Position numbers and translations under genes: made by a program. The notes under the pieces were generated by a model. That model searched no databases. It saw only the letters and a program-made list of their open reading frames with translations, and was not told the DNA's origin. Shown here one piece after another: positions 16,222-22,154 of a stretch of DNA of 64,000 nucleotides. This DNA comes from Taibaiella koreensis (lineage in GTDB: Bacteria > Bacteroidota > Bacteroidia > Chitinophagales > Chitinophagaceae): positions 186,001-250,000 of the forward strand of contig NZ_QVNU01000003.1 in the NCBI RefSeq assembly GCF_003545715.1, read 5' to 3'. Every line of letters starts with the position of its first letter. Positions within the stretch are counted from its first letter, which is position 1.

Positions 16222-16290
16222 TTATGCTTCTACTTTTTTTACAATAAATAGTGTGTCGCTGTATTCCATTTCCCCATAGCGGAAAGGCAT
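16222..16290 (-). CDS. Possible 22-residue ORF just upstream of slipin
   Basis: ATG at 16290 and TAA at 16222, ending 13 bp before the slipin start. The peptide MPFRYGEMEYSDTLFIVKKV plus EA looks protein-like, and the open frame continues upstream of the ATG for about ten codons. It could be a leader peptide coupling translation to slipin, or the remnant of a longer gene. I see no ribosome-binding site that decides this. Confidence 0.3.
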   Translation of the reverse strand: MPFRYGEMEYSDTLFIVKKVEA

Positions 16291-16513
16291 ACGTGCCTGG
16301 TTGTTCCCGGAGCGATCTTCCTGTTATCTGCAACCATTCCTGTTGCCAGAGCATAGCTGTGAGCATAGGGCGGAGGCTCCCGGCGACGCCATTGATGTCA
16401 GGCCTTTACAAAGCTTCAGACAAATTGCTTCCGGAAAAGATGTTCCCGGAAGCCGGAACACAGAACACACTATCAGGCGGGTGTTTGAAAAGTTACCCTT
16501 CTTTTTCTGATGG

Positions 16514-16574
16514 TTGTTGCTAAACCGCTAGCATTCCTGCGAATAGGAAACGGGAGTCGAACCCGTGTACACAA
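16514..16574 (-). ncRNA. Permuted tRNA-like module 2 (Y RNA-like)
   Basis: Minus-strand RNA order: closing strand TTGT, T-arm with stem ACGGG/CCCGT and loop TTCGACT (16550-16566), acceptor-like hairpin TTCCT/AGGAA (16534-16549) closed by a six-base loop, D-arm TGCT/AGCA with loop AGCGGTTT containing the GG pair (16518-16533), and closing strand ACAA. This is a tRNA elbow in circularly permuted order, with the acceptor end closed by a loop and the anticodon stem as the open end. The TTCGA and GG loops needed for T-loop/D-loop docking are both present. Not a translatable tRNA. Confidence 0.75.
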
Positions 16575-16576
16575 AG

Positions 16577-16640
16577 GCCGTGCTCTGACCATCTGAGCTA
16601 TCTCTGTCAAGAGAGCGGGACTCGAACCCGCGACCCCGGC
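16577..16640 (-). ncRNA. Permuted tRNA-like module 1 (Y RNA-like)
   Basis: Minus-strand RNA order: closing strand GCCG, T-arm GCGGG/CCCGC with loop TTCGAGT (16615-16631), acceptor-like hairpin TCTCT-TGAC-AGAGA (16601-16614), TA at the position of tRNA bases 8-9, D-arm GCTCAGATGGTCAGAGC (16582-16598), A as base 26, then closing strand CGGC. Every stem is fully paired. The layout equals a tRNA cut at the anticodon arm and joined through its acceptor ends, as described for the module of bacterial Y RNAs. It lies 2 nt from module 2, in the leader of the slipin transcript. Confidence 0.8.
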
Positions 16641-16699
16641 ATTAGAAAACAATCGGCATGCGTTGCGTCAGCATAGAAACGGACAGTGCCCATTCTACT

Positions 16700-16771
16700 T
16701 TGCCTGCTGTACGGAAACAGGCAACCGGTACGCTGTTCATGCGGGATTGCCATTCCCCTGTGACGGGGAAT
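16700..16771 (-). other. Two 5' hairpins upstream of the tRNA-like modules
   Basis: Between the promoter at 16830 and module 1 the RNA can form ATTCCCC-gtcaca-GGGGAAT (16752-16771) and TTGCCTG-n11-CAGGCAA (16700-16724). A smaller ATGC/GCAT hairpin lies near 16660. They could be the stem region of a Y RNA-like transcript or protein-binding sites. No ORF is convincing here. Confidence 0.55.
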
Positions 16772-16829
16772 ATCGTGAAGGCTTATGCCTGATCAATCTT
16801 TTAAAGAACTACTGTTTGTTTTGTTAATG

Positions 16830-16866
16830 CAAAGATGGCCTTAGTACTGCGCAGTGTATCTACGCG
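16830..16866 (-). promoter_or_regulatory. Promoter and paired operator for tRNA-like RNAs and slipin
   Basis: The minus-strand -10 box CATCTTTG (16830-16837) is one base off TAnnTTTG. Ten bases upstream is the palindrome ACTGCGCAGT (16846-16855, core TGCGCA at 16848-16853), and at 13 bp offset a second, weaker half, TACGCG (16861-16866). Geometry is identical to the hen1 and RING-TerD promoters. Predicted transcript start about 16823, giving a leader of about 610 nt before slipin. Confidence 0.65.
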
Positions 16867-16958
16867 ATGGAAAATATTTTTTTGATCTTGATTAATCTAT
16901 TGATAAATAGCATTAATAGGCACAAACATGCTTCTTGTCGGTGTATAACTAAAACGTA

Positions 16959-16977
16959 TGCGCATGTGTATTGCGTA
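16959..16977. promoter_or_regulatory. Additional distal paired operator
   Basis: TGCGCA (16959-16964) and TGCGTA (16972-16977) again stand 13 bp apart, here about 110 bp upstream of the RNA/slipin promoter operator and with no clear -10 box beside them. It may be an auxiliary site for looping, or mark an unrecognised promoter. Confidence 0.5.
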
Positions 16978-17007
16978 GTTATTTTGGTTATGGACAGCTA
17001 ATGACAT

Positions 17008-17040
17008 AAAAAGGGGCCGTTCTCATAAGAGGCGGCCCCT
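17008..17040 (-). terminator. Terminator after RING-TerD gene
   Basis: Stem AGGGGCCG/CGGCCCCT followed on the minus strand by five T, 19 bp after the stop codon at 17059. It isolates the RING-TerD message from the RNA/slipin unit. Confidence 0.75.
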
Positions 17041-17058
17041 GGCAAGGAGGCTTAATTT

Positions 17059-19293
17059 CTAGTCGATCAGGAGCTGGGTTACTGCTGCTGTGTTCCTGGC
17101 CCACTGCTGATCATATACCTCATCGGCGGGAAGGTGCTCAACCAGGGTCATACCCTGGGCTCCGGCTTTCAGTTGCAGCAATGCGCCTACACTCAGCTTG
17201 TTGTTGAGCTTAGCCAGCAAAGCGGTAACACCCTTGCGATCCAGGTTTTGGACCATCTGGCCTGAGAAGGTCATCTCCAGCCATATAATTTCACGTGCGG
17301 TCACGTCAAGCACGCCAAACACCAGACCCTTGGCCACGCTTTGCGTCACGCGCACCTGGTGCTGCACGCAAGAGGGGTCGTACGCTACACCGCTACGCTC
17401 CGAGATCTTCATCGGATGCTTGCTATCCATCCAGCCTACTACCAGATTGGGGCTGATGCTACCGTTGCTGTAAGCATTACAGGTGAAGGTGACATACTGC
17501 GCACCCGCTGCTGCCAACTCCCGCACATCGATATCGATATACTCGGCCGTCCCGATCTTATTGGGAATGCTCCGGATATCGCCGCTGTGTTTGCAGCCGG
17601 TAGTAACCAACCTGCTGTAGGAGCAGATGTCGCTTCCTGTAGCATAGGCAATGTGGCAGCTCAGGTCCATGTCCAGGTGCTGGGCTGGCAAGCCCTGCCC
17701 CCACTGCATGAATAACCTTACGGTATCGCCTTCCAGCGGGAACCGGGTCCCCATCAGCGCTGCCGGCAGATCCTGCACCGTATCGCTACGATCGCCGATC
17801 GCTACCGGCATGTGATACAGCAGGGGATCGATAAACATCGTCTTACCCGCCGGGCTCATTTTTGCGAAGCGCGCTTTCATCGCATCGAGGCACAGATCTT
17901 CAATACTGGCTTGCATGGCGCTCAGCTCTTCCGGCTCGTATAGCTTCAGCAGCTGGTTGGCCGGAACTGTTTTATGGGTTCCACCCAGCGGCTTTACGCT
18001 CCGGGCGATACCAGGATTGAAATAGTTGCCGGCATACATATTCAACGTGAATACAAGCCGTGCAGGCACCTGGTCGATCACCTGCCTGAAGGCATTCAGG
18101 GTGTCTTCGGCGCCAAACCACAGCATATTGGCAAACAAGGAACGCGCAAACAATCCAGGACGTTGCTGCAACAAAGCAAAAGCGGTAGCAGCATCATATT
18201 TAATCCGTACCTGCTCCACCCGGCCCTGCCATACCTCATAGGTCTGGTTGTAAAATACGTCCAGCAAGGTTCTCAGTCGTTCGAAGCCAACCTTCCGGGC
18301 ATACTCCGGTAACCTCAGGGCCCTGATAAACCGTACCCACATACCTCTTTTCGGGTGCATGAGCTCACAGGCTTTTTCGGCGGGTATAGCGAGGTCATTT
18401 AGCCATTTCGCTACGATCTGGCAGTCCTTTCTGCTGTACTTAAGCCGCAGGTCGTGGCGCTGCTGCGCTGCACCCACACCGCTCCGGTTCAGCGATGGAT
18501 GTATGTGCGCATGGTTACGGCTGTTCCGTTTAATCAGCGTCCCGGGCTCGACCAGCTGCAGGAATCCTGTCTTTTGGTACCAGAGGTAACGAAGAATATC
18601 CGTAGGACTGGTAAAGTACCGGCCCGCTTCATCGACTGCGCCTTTTGTTTTGAGTGTATCGATCACCAGCATCAGGGTCTCCTTCATGCCGATCGCGACT
18701 TCAGGAGCGGGAAGCGCCTGGAGCAGGAGCTTCAGACTATCGGCCTGGGTAGCGTCCAGTGGTGTTTTAGAGGTCAGCAGGTCCTTATAGAAATCCTGCA
18801 GCTCCTTATCCTGCCACAACTCCAGCACCTTCAGTTTGCTACCTTGTCCATAGTCTTCTATCTCGCCAAATATAAAGGGTGTGCCGCAGAAGGGGCACCC
18901 ATTATAGCGCTCCAGCGGAAAGGTATTGGATGGAATTACGTGACCGCAGGGCATTGCCGTTCCCTTTGCCTTGAACATATTGGCAAAATAAGTGACCAGG
19001 TGATCGGCGCGGGTTTCGCCTGTAGGCGTATCCCAGCCTTTGACCAGCGGCGTCCAGCTTTTGTATATACCTGTTACTGTTTTAAGCGCTTCCAGCAACT
19101 CCAGCTTAAAGGCCGGCGTCATTTCATTGAGCGCATGCAGCAAAGACTCGGAGAAGGTAAAGCCCAGCCTGGCGGCATTGGCAGCCAGAGTGGAGGTTGT
19201 GGGCGTGATCTCTTTTTGAGGTGCCGCAGGCAACGTCGATGGGATCCAAATGGCGTTTTGCCTTAAAGCAACCTGATGTAAATTCGTTTTCAT
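17059..19293 (-). CDS. RING-like zinc-finger protein with C-terminal TerD-like domain
   Basis: 744 residues. Near residue 115 a zinc-finger pattern C-G-H (116-118) and C-P-F-C-G (133-137) looks like half of a RING finger. A long helical central part follows, containing RLKYSRKDCQIVAKWL and HPKRGMWVRFIRALRL. The C-terminal 250 residues have the TerD pattern: LDMDLSCHIAY, then HSGDI, then IDIDVRELA, and a late WLEMTFSG. It resembles the family NCBI calls MXAN_6230/SCO0854 RING-domain proteins, from memory and not checked. It has no TROVE or MIDAS signature, so it is not Ro60, although it sits where rsr would in Ro/Y RNA/rtc loci. It may be a scaffold or RNA-binding sensor. Confidence 0.72.
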   Translation of the reverse strand: MKTNLHQVALRQNAIWIPSTLPAAPQKEITPTTSTLAANAARLGFTFSESLLHALNEMTPAFKLELLEALKTVTGIYKSWTPLVKGWDTPTGETRADHLVTYFANMFKAKGTAMPCGHVIPSNTFPLERYNGCPFCGTPFIFGEIEDYGQGSKLKVLELWQDKELQDFYKDLLTSKTPLDATQADSLKLLLQALPAPEVAIGMKETLMLVIDTLKTKGAVDEAGRYFTSPTDILRYLWYQKTGFLQLVEPGTLIKRNSRNHAHIHPSLNRSGVGAAQQRHDLRLKYSRKDCQIVAKWLNDLAIPAEKACELMHPKRGMWVRFIRALRLPEYARKVGFERLRTLLDVFYNQTYEVWQGRVEQVRIKYDAATAFALLQQRPGLFARSLFANMLWFGAEDTLNAFRQVIDQVPARLVFTLNMYAGNYFNPGIARSVKPLGGTHKTVPANQLLKLYEPEELSAMQASIEDLCLDAMKARFAKMSPAGKTMFIDPLLYHMPVAIGDRSDTVQDLPAALMGTRFPLEGDTVRLFMQWGQGLPAQHLDMDLSCHIAYATGSDICSYSRLVTTGCKHSGDIRSIPNKIGTAEYIDIDVRELAAAGAQYVTFTCNAYSNGSISPNLVVGWMDSKHPMKISERSGVAYDPSCVQHQVRVTQSVAKGLVFGVLDVTAREIIWLEMTFSGQMVQNLDRKGVTALLAKLNNKLSVGALLQLKAGAQGMTLVEHLPADEVYDQQWARNTAAVTQLLID

Positions 19294-19351
19294 AGTACAT
19301 TGTTTTTAAAAGATCAGATAATCGGTTTCCTGGTTTCACCCTTTGAAGTTG

Positions 19352-19627
19352 GAAGTAAGGAAATCTTGACCTGACCGGTGATGATAATAGAAAAGCTCGG
19401 TTTGGAGTCTTTGTAGTAAGCCTTTCTTGACCATTTCCGGGAAACGGGCCGGAGTCGAACCGGCGACCTGGACGTCCTGTGCGTAAGAAGTAAGCCTTAG
19501 TTGACCCATGGGGTAATGTTAAAGCTACCTGCTCTACCGCTGAGCTACCGTCTCCTTGCTCCATAAAGATAATTACCGGCGTGGGATCATTAACAGTGAT
19601 GTGTTGGAAGTAACGCCGTTTTGACCT
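19352..19627. repeat. Four 21-bp direct repeats in the RING-TerD leader
   Basis: Copies at 19352-19372, 19413-19433, 19487-19507 and 19607-19627. The plus-strand consensus is GAAGTAAG-n6-TTGACC, most degenerate in the middle. Start-to-start spacing is 61, 74 and 120 bp. The third copy lies inside the central insert of the tRNA-like RNA, and the fourth begins at the predicted transcript start. Spacers are unrelated to each other and of unequal length, so this is not a CRISPR array. Confidence 0.75.
19441..19554 (-). ncRNA. tRNA-like RNA in normal order with enlarged central insert
   Basis: Minus strand: acceptor GAGACGG (19548-19554) pairs over 7 bp, one of them G-U, with CCGTTTC (19441-19447). 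Then TA, D-arm GCTC-AGCGGTA-GAGC (19531-19545), A26, and T-arm GCCGG/CCGGC with loop TTCGACT (19448-19464). Instead of a normal anticodon arm and short variable loop there are about 66 nt. They include a possible GGTAG/TTACC stem with an 8-base loop, the 21-bp repeat, and the palindrome GGACGTCC. No CCA is encoded. It is not a functional elongator tRNA by the usual criteria; more likely a decoy, sensor or Y RNA-like element in the 5' leader of the RING-TerD mRNA. Confidence 0.75.
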
Positions 19628-19639
19628 TCATGGATAAAG

Positions 19640-19676
19640 CAAAGATGCACCTGGTATTGCGCAATATACCTGCGTT
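19640..19676 (-). promoter_or_regulatory. RING-TerD promoter with paired operator
   Basis: Minus-strand -10 box CATCTTTG (19640-19647); TGCGCA within ATTGCGCAAT (core 19658-19663); second half TGCGTT (19671-19676) at 13 bp offset. Spacing matches the slipin/RNA and hen1 promoters base for base. Predicted start near 19633 leaves a leader of about 340 nt holding the repeats and the tRNA-like RNA. Confidence 0.68.
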
Positions 19677-19770
19677 GTGTTTAGAAAATGGCTAACTATT
19701 TTTTAAAGTATTTGATAATGATTTATTTAGGTGAGAAAATAATTATCAAAAGGACTGATCGGAAAACAAT

Positions 19771-19806
19771 TGCGCAGCTCTATTGCGTATTACAGGTATC
19801 TTTTTG
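19771..19806 (+). promoter_or_regulatory. WYL regulator promoter with paired operator
   Basis: On the plus strand TGCGCA (19771-19776) and TGCGTA (19784-19789) are 13 bp apart and followed, after 7-9 bases, by TATCTTTTTG (19797-19806), a stretched -10 box. It drives the regulator divergently from RING-TerD, which suggests autoregulation. Confidence 0.6.
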
Positions 19807-19832
19807 TAGCTTCATCCTCCAAAATCTTTATC

Positions 19833-20864
19833 ATGGCGATCAATAAACTGGCGCTGATCCGTTACAAAACCATCGACGACTGCCTGCGCAACCGTTTCCG
19901 TAAGTGGACGCTTGAAGACCTTATTGAAAAGGTAGCAGAGGTGCTCTATGAACGCGAAGGGATCGTGACCGGTGTGAGCCGCCGTACTATACAAGGCGAT
20001 ATTCAGATCATGCGTAGCGACAAGCTGGGCTATAATGCACCCATCATTGTTACCGACCGGAAGTACTATAGTTACGAGGATCGTGATTTCAGCATTACCA
20101 AGGCGCCGATCAATAATGCGGACGTGGATAAGATGAAAGAGATCGTTGGTGTGCTGAAGCAATTCAACGGCTTCAATTATTTCGATGAGATGAGCGAGAT
20201 GATCGCGAAGCTCGAAAACAATTTGTACAAATCCACCAATACCAGCCGTAACCACATCCAGTTCGAGGGCAATCAGCAACTGAAGGGTCTGGAGCATATC
20301 AACCCTTTGTACCAGGCTATATTGAACAGCCGCTCGCTGCTGATCGAGTATAAATCGTTCAAGGCGCTGCAATCGCAGCAAAGCATTTACTATCCCTATT
20401 TGCTCAAGGAATACCGCAACCGTTGGTTTGTGATCTGCAAGCCGAAAAAGGGCGCGACCCTGGCGACCCTGGCGCTTGACCGTATCATCGAATTCCAGGA
20501 GCTGCCACACGAGCCTTTCGTCGATTATAAGGGAATAGACTTTGATGTCTACTATAGCGACTTGCTGGGTGTTACCAAAAGCGAAAGAGACCGTGCGCAC
20601 AAAGTGATCCTGGAAGTGGACCGCTACAATGCACCTTATGTGCTGACCAAGCCCCTTCATGCATCACAAAAGGTGCTGGCCGAGCAGGAAGACAGTATTA
20701 TTATCCGCATTGACGTGGTGCCCAATTTCGAGCTGGAGCGGGAGATACTAGGTTTCGGCGAATGCATGAAGGTGCTGGGCCCGCGTTTCCTGGCGTCCCG
20801 TATACGGAAGCGTCTGGCCAAGGCGGCGGGGCGTTACCAACCCGACTCAAAAGAGGAAGGGTAG
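19833..20864 (+). CDS. WYL-domain transcriptional regulator of the RNA-repair island
   Basis: 343 residues from the ATG at 19833; an upstream frame extension to 19770 runs through the operator and is rejected. The N-terminal winged-helix part ends in VSRRTIQGDIQIMRSDKLGYNAPI, typical of WYL regulators. The WYL domain follows: SRSLLIEYKSF, then PYLLKEYRNRWFVICK, then LALDRIIEFQ; a C-terminal extension ends FGECMKVLGPRFLASRIRKR. WYL domains sense ligands that include nucleic acids and nucleotides. Divergent transcription from RING-TerD and a shared operator in four promoters make it the likely master regulator (inference). Its 3' end overlaps the converging gene by 18 bp. Confidence 0.9.
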   Translation: MAINKLALIRYKTIDDCLRNRFRKWTLEDLIEKVAEVLYEREGIVTGVSRRTIQGDIQIMRSDKLGYNAPIIVTDRKYYSYEDRDFSITKAPINNADVDKMKEIVGVLKQFNGFNYFDEMSEMIAKLENNLYKSTNTSRNHIQFEGNQQLKGLEHINPLYQAILNSRSLLIEYKSFKALQSQQSIYYPYLLKEYRNRWFVICKPKKGATLATLALDRIIEFQELPHEPFVDYKGIDFDVYYSDLLGVTKSERDRAHKVILEVDRYNAPYVLTKPLHASQKVLAEQEDSIIIRIDVVPNFELEREILGFGECMKVLGPRFLASRIRKRLAKAAGRYQPDSKEEG

Positions 20865-22151
20865 CTGTAGCAGCGAAGACTCATCTTTCTTACGGCAGTT
20901 GAGCTTCATGCTCACATCTATCGTTTTGTCCCGTAGCTGGCGGCCTACGCCGGAGAGGGAAGTAAAAGGAGCGGTATAGCGGTTGAGCCAAGCCAGGTCG
21001 GGCACTTGCTTTAGCTGGTCGAAGTCGGCCCGGATGAGGAAAACGAATGGCCCTTTTGCCAGGGAAAGCGGCAGTGGCGCTTCTGTCGCAGTGCTTGCCC
21101 ACAGGGTTCCCGGCGCCGTACCTGTATGCACTTTGTATAAGGGGAAGAGCTTATGTCGTACGGTATTGCTATCCCGGGACAGGATGCCTATTCTTTGCAG
21201 GTAGGTGTATAGAGGGGCATCGGCTAGTAGCTGTAACCGGAGGCCGGGAACACGGCTCTCTTTTACCGATACGGTAGCAACTTTTTCAAAGTCGTCATTA
21301 TAGTCATAGCTGATCACAGAATCTTTTTGTACAGTCGTCTTACCTACTTCAAAGATGAAACCGTGAGGATGAGCCGCGAGCAAGCTGTCTCCGCTGATGC
21401 TGATGTCTTTTATCCTGAACTGTTTTCCTTCCAGCCAGTCTGGTGCGAGGCCCAGCCAGTAAAGGGTCAAGGCATTTCCGTTGTTGGCTTCGGGCTGTGG
21501 TATTTCCTGGGTCTGCAAACTTTCTGCCTTCCATTGTAAGGCAGCAACAATAGCGCCCTGCTGAAAGTCAAGCCTGCCCTTGCCCTTTTCCGACAATAAG
21601 GTAATATGCCCTTCCTGTTCTTTGATCTTGCTGAAAGCACTTTCGGCTACAGGTATCATATCTTCCTGTCTCAGCAGCCGGCCCAGCGTTTCCGTTACGT
21701 TTTCTTTCCCAGGGGGAAAAGCGAAAGCAATCCTGTCCCCATTGTAAGCCAGAATGCAAGTTTGGTTGCCGTTACGGGCGAATGTAATACCTCCTGGCGC
21801 AGCCGGGTCTCTGCTAAAGCCCATGCCGGGCAAAGACCGGGCGAGCGCTCCGGTATCGTCGACCGGTAACGTAGCAAATAAGGTATTGCCTTGCAACCCC
21901 TTCAGGGTATAGCAAAAGATATTGGCCGGTATGGAAAGACCTTTGAAGAAACGGCGTTCGGAGCGCCGGCGTTTAAAGAGCGATCCGGAAAGACTTTGGT
22001 ACAAACGGTATACGTCGACCCGGATCAGTACCCCGGCGTTAGCCGGGATCAGGGTGCTGTAAGAAGCATGCTGCCGGTAACGGATATAGCCCCAGAAAGA
22101 TATAGCCGCCAATAGCAGCACTGCTGCTGTGATCGTGAGAAACCGTTTCAT
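20847..22151 (-). CDS. Membrane-anchored protein of unknown function
   Basis: 434 residues with one N-terminal membrane anchor (FLTITAAVLLLAAISFWGYI) and a large extracytoplasmic part rich in beta-strands. The opening NAGVLIRVDVYRLYQSL and a DYNDDFEKV segment resemble parts of the neighbouring DUF4836-like protein, so the two may be distant relatives. Not recognised further. It is 3 bp downstream of that gene and clearly co-transcribed. It interrupts the RNA-repair island without obvious functional link. Confidence 0.7.
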   Translation of the reverse strand: MKRFLTITAAVLLLAAISFWGYIRYRQHASYSTLIPANAGVLIRVDVYRLYQSLSGSLFKRRRSERRFFKGLSIPANIFCYTLKGLQGNTLFATLPVDDTGALARSLPGMGFSRDPAAPGGITFARNGNQTCILAYNGDRIAFAFPPGKENVTETLGRLLRQEDMIPVAESAFSKIKEQEGHITLLSEKGKGRLDFQQGAIVAALQWKAESLQTQEIPQPEANNGNALTLYWLGLAPDWLEGKQFRIKDISISGDSLLAAHPHGFIFEVGKTTVQKDSVISYDYNDDFEKVATVSVKESRVPGLRLQLLADAPLYTYLQRIGILSRDSNTVRHKLFPLYKVHTGTAPGTLWASTATEAPLPLSLAKGPFVFLIRADFDQLKQVPDLAWLNRYTAPFTSLSGVGRQLRDKTIDVSMKLNCRKKDESSLLQLPFLF

Positions 22152-22154
22152 CGC

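Noticed and set aside
16550-16605. An ordinary tRNA gene: D-arm of module 1 followed by T-arm of module 2 in normal order
   Set aside because: The anticodon region would be only about 14 nt, and the flanking 5' and 3' strands do not form a 7-bp acceptor. The permuted reading pairs every stem in both modules.
17059-19293. Ro60/Rsr (TROVE domain) identity, expected from slipin and tRNA-like RNAs nearby
   Set aside because: No MIDAS D-x-S-x-S motif or vWA end is present; the C-terminus has a TerD pattern and the N-terminal part a zinc-finger pattern.
19352-19627. CRISPR array from four direct repeats
   Set aside because: Spacers differ greatly in length (40-99 bp), repeats are degenerate in the middle, one lies within a tRNA-like RNA, and there are no cas genes.
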